This document shows positions 1-10,195 of a stretch of DNA of 64,000 nt, in pieces (the stretch's first letter is position 1; each line of letters starts with the position of its first letter). The stretch covers positions 994,093 through 1,058,092 of the forward strand of contig JADWQD010000009.1 of NCBI GenBank assembly GCA_016110215.1. Direction: 5' to 3'. The position numbers were made by a program, and so were the translations under genes. The DNA is from Capronia americana. Taxonomy: Eukaryota; Ascomycota; Eurotiomycetes; Chaetothyriales; Herpotrichiellaceae. The notes under the pieces are model-generated. The model saw only the letters and a program-made list of their open reading frames with translations. It was not told where the DNA came from and searched no databases.

Positions 1-385
1 GCGGTGACAACACCGATATCATCGGCACTGACGACCCCCTTGCCTGACTGCGAGACCGCATCAAAAGGCCGACATTGTTCCCCTGCTCCGTGCAACATCC
101 CTCAGCCGAATTCGAGACTCGACCCGTGCACGGCGCTCACTCCCACTCGGTCCCCGAGAATTCGTCGCATACGTCCAGTGCTGGAAGTCCAGTCTATTAG
201 GTTAGCCTAGCCAGCATCGCAGGGAAAAGAAGTTGTGAGGAAGCTGCGTTTGAAGACCCCCTGGGCGCAGCTCATCCGCATATCGATATCGCACTTGCGC
301 CGATATGCGCTGACCGGGCTCCACAAACACCACTCTTGCAGCAAACGCTTTTGCCTGGCTGATCAGACTAGTTTGCGCGATCATT
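1..385. other. Upstream region of the APSES gene
   Basis: No coding sequence is supported here. The short open frames have no recognisable content. The stretch ends directly before the ATG of the APSES factor and most likely holds its promoter and 5' leader. I saw no clear ACGCGT (MCB) element. Confidence 0.4.
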
Positions 386-3124
386 ATGGCATCAGGCGGT
401 ATTTATGCACAACCTCCTCCGTCGTTCCCCCAGCACGGCCATTCTAACTCCATGAATGCCCCGTTTCCGCAAGCTCCTTCACCTATGGGGCCCTATGAAG
501 CTCAGTCGGTCGCTTCTACACCCGCACCCACCCCTCTTCCTCCGAGACCAGGATCTCAGCATCTCCAACAAGGTCAGACGCAGCATCAGCAACTGGGTTA
601 CAGCACGAATGGAGGTATGATGGCTGCCCCCAACAGCTTTGGTGGATACTCTGAGGCGAATATGTTTGCGCAGCCCAATCTATACTCGAACGGTGTGAAG
701 CCACAGATCTATACGGCTGTATACTCTAATGTCTCTGTTTTTGAGATGGAGGTAAATGGTGTTGCGGTCATGCGGCGGCGGGCGGACTCTTGGCTGAATG
801 CCACTCAGATACTGAAAGTTGCGGGAGTTGACAAGGGAAAGAGAACGAAGGTGCTTGAGAAGGAAATCACTGGCGAGCATGAGAAGGTCCAGGGCGGCTA
901 CGGCAAGTATCAAGGTACCTGGGTCAATTATCAGCGCGGTCGCGAGTTCTGCAGACAATATGGTGTCGAGCAGCTCCTGCTCCCCCTGCTGGAGTACGAC
1001 ATCAGCTCGGACGGCATGTCGGGCGCATCGCAGGGTATTGAGACGCCGACGAAAGAACAAGCCATGGCCGCACAGAGAAAACGGATGTACGGCGGTGATG
1101 GTCGACCTCCCGGGCAGTCGGTTGGCGGCACGTTTTTTAAAAACATGTCCAGTACAGCTGCGAACGCCATCCATGCACTCAACAGAACACGCCTGGACTC
1201 ACCGAATATGGATGGACGTCGCTCGGCTGGGCCTCGAAGACAATCTCAACCTTTCAACTACAGCCAGGAACCCATGTACGGGAGCCAGCAAAGTATGCCC
1301 AGTATGACGACCCAGGACAGCTTTGGCACGAACGGTGGAATCATGAGCCAGGGCGCAAGTTTTGCCGACTTTCCAAACACCGACGCACAAGAGCCGCCGC
1401 GAAAGCGCATCCGACCTTCACCTCAATCGTCTTTCCTCTATGATGGTGCCATGGACCTCAGCATGCAGGATGGTACTCCCACAGAGCCGAATGTCTCCTT
1501 CTTCTCCCAGCCCAGTCAATCCTTCATCGCTTCGGATCCTCTACACTATGGCATTGAACCACTCCCGCACCCCTCCGGCCCGTTGGAGGACCAGAAAAAG
1601 GATCTTTTACTCGATCTGTTCATCGACCCGGAGCGAACAGACTTTGATGACCATCCGGCTTTTCTGCGCCTGAGCGGTGACGAGTTTGAGGTGCCCATCG
1701 ACGGCTCCTGTAATACAGCACTGCATTGGGCGGCGACTTTGGCACGCATAGCCCTAGTTCGAAAGCTGCTCGACAAGGGGTTCAACATGCGGCGGGCCAA
1801 CAGTGGAGGAGAAACTGCTCTGATAGCCGCATGTCAAGCGCGAAACAATCTCGATCGCAGCAGCTTCCCGGCTCTGCTCGAGCTTCTTGGACCCAGCATT
1901 GAAGTCAGAGACGGCCGCGGACGAACGCTTCTGCACCACATTGCTGTTTCTTCTGCAATGAAAGGCAGAGCCTCCGTGGGCAAATATTACCTGGAGTCGC
2001 TGTTAGAGTACGTCATCCGGCAAGGAACGGCGTCGCAAACGATCATGTCATTCGATACGATGAATGGAGCCAACAACCAGACTCAACCGAATCCGATGAC
2101 TTTGGCAAGGTTCATGTCAGAGATCGTCAATGCACAAGACAAAGCAGGAGATACCGCCCTCAACCTGGCAGCGAGAACCAGTACGACTGCCATTATTGAT
2201 CAGCTGATTGAAGTTGGAGCCGATACAAGCATCGCCAATCGTGGCGGTCTTGCTCCTGTCGACTTTGGCGTGCAAGGCCAGGCAACTGGTGGCATCACTG
2301 ACCCGAGCTTGGGAAATTTGTTTGAGCAACCTTCGATGGCTAATGGATCACCTCAGAAGTCCTTCGAGGACGCTCAAGAGGGACTCATGACTTGTAAGGG
2401 CGATTATTCACAGGACTCCTTGGAGATGCTAACAGGTATTGCAGCGATAAGAGAAGTGCTCTCACAGTCCGAAGCTGACTTCGCTGCGGAAATGAAAGAG
2501 AAGAAGGGCATACTGGATAAGACTAATGCAGCGCTCAAGGAATCCGGCAACTCGCTCGCAGAAGAGCGACGCCGACTGGAAGATGCACGCGCCAAGGTCC
2601 GAGAAAAGGATGAACTGGAGCAGAAGATTGCCAACCTGCGGCAGGCGACGGCCAAGTTACGCGCAGAACTCGGTGCCATGGACCCCCCGGCAACCATACA
2701 GGAGCACGTCGCGGTGGGTGAAGCTGATAAAGGTCTTGACCTGGACGGGCAGCTGCCAGTGATTGCACAATCGTTGCAAAACGGAGAAGCCGACCCCGGT
2801 AACATGGCCTTGAACCAGGACCAAGCCAATCTCCTGGCGAGCCTGGAAAGAGCGGAGGTCATGTCTGGGCGTGCCAAGGTGTATCAGCGGCACAATCAAC
2901 AACTGGAACAGACGGCAAAGGCACTCAAGGCTCGCAGTGGTGAGCTGGAAGAGCGATACAAGAAGATTGTGAGCCTGTGCACGGGGGCAGATGAAGATAA
3001 GGTCGATGAGCTGCTGGACAATCTGGTGCAGGCGGTTATCAGTGAGCAGAAGGAGATGAGCAACAACTCACAGTTACCGCGAGTGAGGGAGTTTTTACGT
3101 CTGGTGCAAGGGTCGGGGAATTAA
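386..3124 (+). CDS. APSES/KilA-N transcription factor with ankyrin repeats (Mbp1/Swi4/Res1-type)
   Basis: DNA-binding subunit of an MBF/SBF-like complex that drives G1/S genes in the nucleus. The intronless 912-residue frame begins with a Pro/Gln-rich tail of about 105 residues. An APSES (KilA-N) domain follows at about 107-205, with the hallmark segments GVAVMRRRADSWLNATQIL, KGKRTKVLEKEI and GGYGKYQGTWV. Ankyrin-like repeats lie in the middle (NTALHWAATLARIALVRKLL at about 445, then GDTALNLAARTSTTAIIDQL at about 590). Beyond about 690 there is an acidic/basic coiled coil. This order matches Mbp1, Swi4, Res1 and Res2. The APSES variant (VAGVDKGKRTKVLEKEI) looks closer to filamentous-fungal Swi4/Res1 than to classical Mbp1, but I cannot settle the paralogue by eye. 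The ATG at 386 is the first in frame. Confidence 0.93.
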   Translation: MASGGIYAQPPPSFPQHGHSNSMNAPFPQAPSPMGPYEAQSVASTPAPTPLPPRPGSQHLQQGQTQHQQLGYSTNGGMMAAPNSFGGYSEANMFAQPNLYSNGVKPQIYTAVYSNVSVFEMEVNGVAVMRRRADSWLNATQILKVAGVDKGKRTKVLEKEITGEHEKVQGGYGKYQGTWVNYQRGREFCRQYGVEQLLLPLLEYDISSDGMSGASQGIETPTKEQAMAAQRKRMYGGDGRPPGQSVGGTFFKNMSSTAANAIHALNRTRLDSPNMDGRRSAGPRRQSQPFNYSQEPMYGSQQSMPSMTTQDSFGTNGGIMSQGASFADFPNTDAQEPPRKRIRPSPQSSFLYDGAMDLSMQDGTPTEPNVSFFSQPSQSFIASDPLHYGIEPLPHPSGPLEDQKKDLLLDLFIDPERTDFDDHPAFLRLSGDEFEVPIDGSCNTALHWAATLARIALVRKLLDKGFNMRRANSGGETALIAACQARNNLDRSSFPALLELLGPSIEVRDGRGRTLLHHIAVSSAMKGRASVGKYYLESLLEYVIRQGTASQTIMSFDTMNGANNQTQPNPMTLARFMSEIVNAQDKAGDTALNLAARTSTTAIIDQLIEVGADTSIANRGGLAPVDFGVQGQATGGITDPSLGNLFEQPSMANGSPQKSFEDAQEGLMTCKGDYSQDSLEMLTGIAAIREVLSQSEADFAAEMKEKKGILDKTNAALKESGNSLAEERRRLEDARAKVREKDELEQKIANLRQATAKLRAELGAMDPPATIQEHVAVGEADKGLDLDGQLPVIAQSLQNGEADPGNMALNQDQANLLASLERAEVMSGRAKVYQRHNQQLEQTAKALKARSGELEERYKKIVSLCTGADEDKVDELLDNLVQAVISEQKEMSNNSQLPRVREFLRLVQGSGN

Positions 3125-4528
3125 AGAGGTGTGTGCGACCCAATGGCGAGACTCACCGAGGTGTCCAGGTGCATGATGCGTGCACGCGTCCTGAACATGG
3201 CCTTGGTGGTATCGCGGTACTAATGCACTGGTACATGCTATTGTAAATGTTTAATGAGGAACGCATTTGTGGCTGAAAATGTTGTGCAATGATGAGAGCC
3301 TCGCGCAGCTGTTTATGGCCCGGCCATTTCACTTTGAAGCTCGACGATGCGCGCGCAAACAGCGGCCGGCCTTGTTGTCAATAATAACCATTGTGCATGC
3401 TACCGGCCTCGCATGCGCGCGGGTAGTCCAGAATAACTACATTACTGTGGTCGATCTGGCCGCGATAAAAACGTTGTACGGAGTATGACCTTGAGATTGC
3501 CATTGTCGGTGGTTGGATACGAGCCGCCCATATGCTGAATTGGTCGACATGCGCGGCGGCTCTGCTTGGGCCCGAAACGAGGTCGGATCAAAATTCAGAC
3601 GCCCAGAGCGAATAGATAGGGAGGACCACCGGTGCAGGGGCGCGGATAAGCTGGCGTTTCAAGATCGAGCCTGAGACGATAGGCGGAGAAGCCACCCTTT
3701 ATTTGCCCTCGGCGTGCAGCTGTTCTCGCCAATGACGCGGTCGAGTCCCTGCCCCTGCCTGCCGTTCGTTGCACGCCATTGTGTCGAATCTGCCGGCAAT
3801 GCAGCCACTTCCGCAACGCCATCCCTTCGCCTGCGCATTCTTTCGATGTGGTGTTGCAGGAGCACACGACTGGGCCCCAGATCTACCACCAGCACTGGCT
3901 CGCCGAGTCCCAGTATAGCAGGAGGCCCAGCGATTCGCTTGTGCTCTGACACCTCGGTCTTGATGCAGCCCCTCTTGCGACATCCCACTTGGCCCATGCC
4001 GAATTGAGCCTCGATCTGCTCGAGCCTTGTCATGTTTCATGCCAGCATCCACTTGGGGCCTCGCCGTCGTCTTCACCATGTCGTAGCCTCTCCTGTGCGC
4101 GTGCAGACCGCTATGGCCTGGGTCGGTGGAAGACCCCGCAGACCGAAGTATCCCTTTGGGTCCACCAGCATGTGTCAAGTCAGCGTGATGGAAGGGAATC
4201 CCCTACGCCAAATGTTTTATACCCATCCCCCTCCCTGTCTTGGGTTGTGATACACTCATCAGACCACACACTCTTTGCACAGGCCAGCAACACTCTCCTT
4301 TCCTCCTTTCCTCTCACCTTCATTCTTTCTCATCATTACGCGCTCGTGGGCAGGTCTCCTTCTCCCCTCTCTTCGAGCATTTCCATTCTTTTCTGGCAGT
4401 CGCTGGCCGTGCCTACATTCCTTTTGAACGAGCAGTGCTCGGTCTCATCCACAGTCTCGACGACTCTTTTGAACTTCGAACCACCATTACGATTATAACC
4501 CTTCGAAAAGCACCCCGAACAAGACAAG
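3125..4528. other. 1.4-kb intergenic region
   Basis: No gene is supported. Overlapping frames on both strands between 3.6 and 4.3 kb are compositional and resemble no protein I know. A strongly pyrimidine-rich tract at about 4285-4400 (runs of ctcctttcctc type) precedes the next gene, as is common at core promoters of filamentous fungi. Confidence 0.4.
4285..4400 (+). promoter_or_regulatory. CT-rich core-promoter tract
   Basis: The + strand is dominated by C and T over about 115 bases and ends about 130 bases before the ATG at 4529. Such tracts often lie just upstream of transcription starts in filamentous ascomycetes. The promoter role is inferred from position and composition only. Confidence 0.35.
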
Positions 4529-5458
4529 ATGCATTTCCCCAGCATTGCAGCCGCAGCTTTGTTAATGTTGGCCGAGGCCGATGTTATCTCCGCCAAAGCT
4601 ATCTTCCACCTACCAAACGCCGTCCGCAGGAGAAACTACCTCGAGGAAGGAATGAAGAGGGATGCCAACAAAATCTTCCGAAGAGCGCCCCAGATGTCAT
4701 CGAACGGGAATCTCTCTGTGACAGCACCCAACGCCGCGCTGAACCAGTCAATTGCAGATGCGTGTGTCGACAGTCTCGGCAAGCTCACCTCTGTCGACAA
4801 TGATGCTGGCATGGCGGCCTGCTACAATATCATTCAATATGACGAAACGGCCGGCGCCTTTGAGGCGGATCTCCGACTTTACCAGATGTTCACGCCCACA
4901 GGAGACTTTGCAGATGTGCCTGTCAACGACATCATGATCAGCTTGACCTATCCCACCAGCACCACCTTTCAGTCGCTGACCAAGAGGAGAAAGCGAGATC
5001 TGGAGGCGCGACAGAGCAGCATGGTCGAGGTGCAACAATATACTCTTTTCGGCACCTTTGAGTCGAATCTCGACCTGACCAAGCTGAACGACACCCAGGT
5101 CATGTCGCTGATGCTCCCGGACGTCAAGATCAACGCCGCAATTGACTCTCTGCAGCCTATCATGGCCAACCTCAGTGCCTCGGATGGAGCTTGGTTCGTG
5201 GTCGGACAGTTCAAGGACGAATTCAAGAATGGGCTTGTGACGTCCACGGCAGCCACTGCCGCAATTGCCGCTGCGGTGCCTTTTGTGCTGCCCGGAACGA
5301 CGCTGGGCATCTTCCCGACTGGACTGATTGTCACGTGCGCCTGGACGGCGCTGTTCTTCCTGGCGTACGGCCTGGGCACGATCGGCCGCATTCAATATAG
5401 AAGTGCGTATAGAAAGAGAAAGGCGGCGCAGGCCGGCCGGACTGGAAAGCGGATATAG
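4529..5458 (+). CDS. Predicted secretory type I membrane protein, unknown function
   Basis: I do not recognise the family. The 309-residue product has an N-terminal hydrophobic stretch (MHFPSIAAAALLMLAEADV) that looks like a signal peptide. A luminal or extracellular region follows with several N-glycosylation sequons (NLS, NQS, NDT). Dibasic runs at about 50 (FRR) and 152-156 (KRRKR) could be Kex2-type processing sites. Near the C terminus a long hydrophobic region at about 240-290 contains an Ala-rich segment and then a segment ending FFLAYGLGTIGR. It is followed by a short, strongly basic tail (YRKRKAAQAGRTGKR), which should face the cytosol. There is no intron. Signal, sequons, a C-terminal membrane anchor and good codon continuity support a real gene of a fungal conserved-hypothetical type. 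Confidence 0.78.
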   Translation: MHFPSIAAAALLMLAEADVISAKAIFHLPNAVRRRNYLEEGMKRDANKIFRRAPQMSSNGNLSVTAPNAALNQSIADACVDSLGKLTSVDNDAGMAACYNIIQYDETAGAFEADLRLYQMFTPTGDFADVPVNDIMISLTYPTSTTFQSLTKRRKRDLEARQSSMVEVQQYTLFGTFESNLDLTKLNDTQVMSLMLPDVKINAAIDSLQPIMANLSASDGAWFVVGQFKDEFKNGLVTSTAATAAIAAAVPFVLPGTTLGIFPTGLIVTCAWTALFFLAYGLGTIGRIQYRSAYRKRKAAQAGRTGKRI

Positions 5459-6197
5459 ACAAAAGCCATTGGGAGAGATGCAGAATTCTGCCTCCCCAAC
5501 TGACAGTTTGAAGGAACACCAATTTTGGCGGCCATATGGACCAAGTTTTACAATTCTGTGAGATACCCTCGTTTGTCCCTGGATGTGGAAGTGCAATGTA
5601 TCAACAGTTGGACCGAGAAGAAATCTACTGTACTTCAGATGCTCGGTGGAACGATAGGCGTACGCGGAGGTGTGTGCATGTGTATATGAGAAATGAATCC
5701 CATGTGAGCGACAATGTTTCGACATGGCCGTTTTTTTCATCTCCATCTCACAAAATCTTCATTTCGGCCTTCCCCGCTTTTGTGAATGCCACCCGAAGTG
5801 ATGCGGCGCACAAAGAAAGACTCAGCAGTCGATCGATCGATGCAACACAAGCTGCTCCCCTCGTCCTGATTCGCCACTATCTCACTGTTTGTACGGCTTC
5901 ACTGACCCCGACCCTCAACACCACGCGGCAGTTGCCCAGCCTGGCTTCTGCAAGGTGATGTTGTGCTTCTTGCACATATTGTTGCTGTGAATCCACTCAC
6001 TCCGATGGGACCACTTGCTCGCTTCTCAATTCCTACGCCTGAGGCTTGATTGAGCCACTCACCCAATTCAACAGTCACCCGGTGGCTGTACAAAAAATTT
6101 CGTTCGACCCATGCATAACTCTTCCGCTCACTGGACAAACATCCAAGCCACGATTTCTGGCCCCCTGGCGCCGAGCAATAGTCCATCGTGAGCCGCG
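5459..6197. other. Intergenic region
   Basis: About 740 bases between two co-directional genes. No frame has recognisable content. It should hold the terminator of the membrane-protein gene and the promoter of emw1. Confidence 0.4.
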
Positions 6198-9100
6198 ATG
6201 GAGCACCTCTTCCCGTACCCCAAGATGGGGACGTCATTCCTCGAAGTCCTGCACGACACTCTGACCCGCAAGTTACTCGGCTTCGAGGCTGCGCACGCGG
6301 AGCCCACGCCCTTCATCAGCGGCGTCACCTCGAGGCTGAAGTTCCTGCTCAATGACGCGACACAGCAGCTCTCGATCCTGAAGATCGGATATACGGCGCT
6401 CGAGGCATTTCTGCAAGCCAACTGCACGGGACCGCCGCTCGACTTCGACCCGGAAGAAATCATCTTCCCGGAGACGTATCGCGGGGGGGATCTGACGGCG
6501 CTGAGGGAGGAATTGTTCCAGCACCTTTCCATGGACGGGTGTCGACCGTACCCGTTAACGCCGCACATTGAGCTGTTCTGGCTCGCCAAGGTCATCATGT
6601 CGAACATCACGCTGGCTGAAGCGGGTTTCAATGGCCGGAGAGCGCGCATGCGAGTCAACTTCTGGCATCAGAAACTACTCTCGGAGGAGTCCCCCAGTCT
6701 GCGGGACGTCATCTACTCGGACGCCGGGGTTCTGGAACAGCAGCTCTCGGCGCGGCTGGCCTTTGGCGGGTCAGCCGCGGAGGAACATTTCGTCGAGTTC
6801 ATGGTCGAGCGCGCCGTCATACGGACGTACTATGGCGATGATGCGCTGGCCAGGGTAGATCTCGCCAGGGCGGCAACGACTCGACATTTCCAGTTCGTCT
6901 TGACCGGTGCGCTGGGGAAGAGGACGAAGTTCCAGGAGCACGACATCAGTCAGCTTGTGGTGCTGGCAAAGAGCAGAGACCACGAACCTGAGCCGTACAG
7001 TAGTCGAAAAAACAGTAAAGCCGAGGGCGCAGAGTCCAGGCAGGGGGGAGTCGCAGACGCTGAAAAGTTGTCAACCTCATTATCTCTCACTCTACCTCAC
7101 CGGACAGCGACACCGACATCATCGACAAAGACAGACAATCACCATGAACCTACCTCTCCTCTGGCCAACCCGCCCATTCAACCGGAAAACGTCCTCTTGA
7201 ACGACGATACGCTTCTCGAACGCATCCACTTCAAGACGACCGCCGAGCCGACATCAATATCCTCGCCGCCGCCGCAATCCCCGTCCGTGTCCGTAGACAC
7301 CATGACACACGTCACTCCCTCCGAGTCTTCCTTACCACCACAGCTTGCCGCACTCGACCCGGCAGACCAACCGCTCCTCTTCCCCATGGACAGCGCCATC
7401 CTCCTCGCCACGGCCAGCAGCATTACCAACACCTCGCCCGAAGATGGTCTAGTGCGGGAGGAAACACTCCCCTACGCCACGAGAGTACTGGACGGCGGCT
7501 CGTCCAATTGGCAGGTCTATACGCAAGCTTTGCTTGTTCGCAGCCGGATCGAAGGCTATCGCGCCAGAACGGCCGAGCGGGGCCTCCTGCAGCTGCAAGC
7601 GCTGGTCGACCAAGTCATTGCCGAGACGTCGCAGAGTGTCCCGCCCTCGAAGACCGAGTCAAATGATACAACATCCACCACCTCCACCGTCACCACACTC
7701 GAAGGCACAGGATCGAGTACGTTCCTACCGAAACCCAAACTCTCTGAGTCCGCCTCCGTGGCCGAACGCCTCAAGTACATCTACCAGCTCTCGCCGCCCC
7801 TCCGCTGGGAGCTCGAGGCGGAACTCGCCCAGCGCTGGACATCGATGGGCGGGCTCAAGACCGCGCTGGAGATCTACACCCGCCTTCAAATGCACGCCGA
7901 GGTGGCATTGTGTCTCGCGGCAACGGATCAAGAAGCCAAGGCCGTTGAATTGCTCAAGAACCTTCTCTTCGACGTCGACAGCAGCAGCGGCACCACCAGC
8001 GCCACCGCTGGACAAGAACCCGTAGCCCCAGGCAAAGAGAAGCTCAAATCACCGCTACCGGCAGACGCACCCCGCCTGCTTTGCATCCTGGGCGACATCC
8101 TCTCCCAGCCAGACTACTATGCCCTTTCATGGACGGCTTCATCGTCACGGTACGCCCGCGCCCAGCGCTCTCTGGGCCGGTACTTCTTCACCAAGCAACG
8201 CAACTACCAGCGTGCGGCCGAGGCATATCGCCTTGCGTTGAACATTTCGCGCCTCGACCGAGCGAGTTGGTTCTCCCTGGGCTGCATCCAGCTTGAACTA
8301 GAGGAGTGGACGTCCGCGGTGGAATCTTTCACCCGGTGCGTACAGTTGGAGGATCAGGACGCAGAGAGCTGGTCCAACCTTGCCGTCGCACTGCTGAGCC
8401 TTCCCAAACCGGTGGCAGAGGTAGTGGCAACAGATCCGCAGACGGAGGAGGGCCAGGGCCAGGGCCAGGACCAGAACCAGGACCAGGACCAGGACCAGGA
8501 CCAGGACCAGGACCAGAGTCAGACCAATGGCATAGCAGGCCCTGAGAAAAGAGTAGACCCGTACCGCCACATCCGCGACGCGCTCCGGGCGCTCCGCCGC
8601 GCCGCAACGCTCAAGCGTGACGACCCCCGCATCTGGGACAACTACCTCACCGTTGCGGCGAGCATCCCACCCAGCGCGGGTACCCCGTGGGCAGAAATCA
8701 TCCAGGCGATGAGCCGGGTGATTGAACTGCGCGGCAAAAAGGAAGGAGAAAGCTGTATCGACCTGACGATCCTAAAAGTCCTGACCGAGTATGTTATTGA
8801 GAACTGGAAGTATCCGTCTCCGGACGAGGACGTAGAGGCAGCGGCAGAGGAGGCGGAGGCGGAGGCAGAGACAGAGGCGGGCGTTGTTGAGCAAAAGACG
8901 GCCCCCGAAGAGAATCCAACAGGAGCAGAAACTGAAGCAGGACCAGCACCAGCACCAGCACCATCAAAACGACTCCCCTACACACCCCGCTCCTTCCTCC
9001 ACCTGATCGACAAGCAAGTGACCCCCCTCGCCACGTCCTCGCCAAAACTATACACCCTCCTAAGCAGCATCTCGGAGTGGCGCCTCCGCCCGCACCAATC

Positions 9101-9431
9101 CCTCATGCAAGCCGAAAAGGCCTGGCTCGCCACTCTCGCTCTCCCACTCACAGGCACGGGCACGGGCGCGGGCGCGGACACTGGCACAGAGGACTTCAGC
9201 ACCATCCCCGCGCGCCAGTGGACCGAGATCACAGACAAGACAGTCTGGATGATGGAGCGGTACGCGCACCTGGGCCCGCAGCAGAGGGAGCGCACCGGCG
9301 GGCAAGTCGAGCCGAAGTGGCGGTTCAAGGCGCGGAGTGCGGCCCGGAGGGTCCTAGGAAGGGGGAAGGCGTGGGAGGAGCAGGGCGAGGAGGGGGCTGT
9401 GCGCTTGCGCCGTGCGATGGAGGAGTTGTGA
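6198..9431 (+). CDS. emw1: TPR protein, Emw1/TTC27 family
   Basis: The family includes yeast Emw1 (essential, linked to cell-wall integrity) and animal TTC27. The 1077-residue frame has no intron. The N-terminal half is alpha-helical. A Ser/Thr/Pro-rich low-complexity insert spans about 270-395. TPR motifs follow at about 610-740, the clearest reading YQRAAEAYRLALNISRLD, then ASWFSLGCIQLELEEWTSAV, then AESWSNLAVALL; this run is the family signature. Two further low-complexity inserts interrupt the C-terminal half: a hexanucleotide-encoded (D/G)Q repeat at about 752-775 and an acidic E/A-rich stretch at about 875-925. The start is the ATG at 6198, giving MEHLFPYPKMGTSFLEVL. The protein is longer than yeast Emw1 (about 900 residues), mainly because of these inserts. 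Confidence 0.88.
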   Translation: MEHLFPYPKMGTSFLEVLHDTLTRKLLGFEAAHAEPTPFISGVTSRLKFLLNDATQQLSILKIGYTALEAFLQANCTGPPLDFDPEEIIFPETYRGGDLTALREELFQHLSMDGCRPYPLTPHIELFWLAKVIMSNITLAEAGFNGRRARMRVNFWHQKLLSEESPSLRDVIYSDAGVLEQQLSARLAFGGSAAEEHFVEFMVERAVIRTYYGDDALARVDLARAATTRHFQFVLTGALGKRTKFQEHDISQLVVLAKSRDHEPEPYSSRKNSKAEGAESRQGGVADAEKLSTSLSLTLPHRTATPTSSTKTDNHHEPTSPLANPPIQPENVLLNDDTLLERIHFKTTAEPTSISSPPPQSPSVSVDTMTHVTPSESSLPPQLAALDPADQPLLFPMDSAILLATASSITNTSPEDGLVREETLPYATRVLDGGSSNWQVYTQALLVRSRIEGYRARTAERGLLQLQALVDQVIAETSQSVPPSKTESNDTTSTTSTVTTLEGTGSSTFLPKPKLSESASVAERLKYIYQLSPPLRWELEAELAQRWTSMGGLKTALEIYTRLQMHAEVALCLAATDQEAKAVELLKNLLFDVDSSSGTTSATAGQEPVAPGKEKLKSPLPADAPRLLCILGDILSQPDYYALSWTASSSRYARAQRSLGRYFFTKQRNYQRAAEAYRLALNISRLDRASWFSLGCIQLELEEWTSAVESFTRCVQLEDQDAESWSNLAVALLSLPKPVAEVVATDPQTEEGQGQGQDQNQDQDQDQDQDQDQSQTNGIAGPEKRVDPYRHIRDALRALRRAATLKRDDPRIWDNYLTVAASIPPSAGTPWAEIIQAMSRVIELRGKKEGESCIDLTILKVLTEYVIENWKYPSPDEDVEAAAEEAEAEAETEAGVVEQKTAPEENPTGAETEAGPAPAPAPSKRLPYTPRSFLHLIDKQVTPLATSSPKLYTLLSSISEWRLRPHQSLMQAEKAWLATLALPLTGTGTGAGADTGTEDFSTIPARQWTEITDKTVWMMERYAHLGPQQRERTGGQVEPKWRFKARSAARRVLGRGKAWEEQGEEGAVRLRRAMEEL
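8451..8517 (+). repeat. Hexanucleotide repeat (GRCCAG)n inside emw1
   Basis: About eleven tandem units, mostly GACCAG with some GGCCAG and AACCAG, run in frame and encode alternating Gln with Asp, Gly or Asn (GQ-GQ-DQ-NQ-DQ...). The unit is a multiple of three, so gain or loss of copies keeps the frame. It lies in a linker between TPR motifs. Confidence 0.9.
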
Positions 9432-10195
9432 ACCCTATCTGTATGGATGGGATGCGAAATACTCGGCGCTGTGTAGTACGCCAGGTACTGCATACTCACA
9501 CTCGTACTGTCATGCAAGACTGGGAGTCGTCCGTCACCGGGATTGGAATTGAGTTTGGGTTTGTGGTTGGGATATAGGGCCAGGCTGGATTGCTACGAGA
9601 CTTGCCTTATGGAAGATAAGGTTGACAATAAAAGTTCAAGTGAGATGGTATGGTCTCTAACGGAGAGTCAGCAAATTGATGGCATCCTGGGAGAGCAGTT
9701 TTGAACGTGGCAATGGGAAGAAGTCAACATGATTCATTCCGGACTTGTTCATCCTGCTACCATACTCCGCCCGACCAAGCGAGACAACATGCAGAGCGAC
9801 GGGAGTTGCCGGATTGCCGACAAGGGAAGGGCTTTGGCATATCGGAGGGAGTATCTCGAGAGGCCTGCCTGGATTGCAGAGGGGAGCGAGGCACTGGCCC
9901 CGGCGTCCCAAGTGCCGCCTGCATTTATCAAAGGTGTAGAGAAAACTTGGGAATTTCTCAGAAACAGCATATTAAAGGCGGAAGAATGGCTGTGATATTG
10001 TGTATCCCTTCTGCCGAGCACGCCCACCACTCCTGCTTCTGAATGTTCGTGATACCCGTTTCTATGATTCCCAAAGTGACCTCTTCCGTGTCTGGACACT
10101 CCGCCCCGTTTTAACAACACTAAAATCCCTTCTATGACTTGACCATCGCTATGATTGAACTTGCGTGAATGTCGTCGCTCGTGACCTCTTTCTCG
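9432..10195. other. Intergenic region between convergent genes
   Basis: About 760 bases between the stop codons of emw1 (+) and the GH81 gene (-). Only short frames are present, none recognisable. It probably holds both 3' untranslated regions. Confidence 0.4.

Noticed and set aside
680..1307. Long open frames on both strands within the APSES gene
   Set aside because: Their translations lack any domain and they overlap the strongly conserved KilA-N coding frame; they are shadow frames.
2393..2415. Intron-like gtaagg...cacag inside the APSES gene
   Set aside because: Only about 22 bases, too short for a fungal spliceosomal intron, and the frame is open through it.
4748..5746. 332-codon minus-strand frame opposite the membrane-protein gene
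   Set aside because: It is Arg/Gln/His-rich and antisense to a frame with a signal peptide, sequons and a membrane anchor; typical of a reverse shadow.
8298..8607. Minus-strand frames with LVLVLV or GPGPGP repeats
   Set aside because: They are the reverse reading of the hexanucleotide repeat in emw1.
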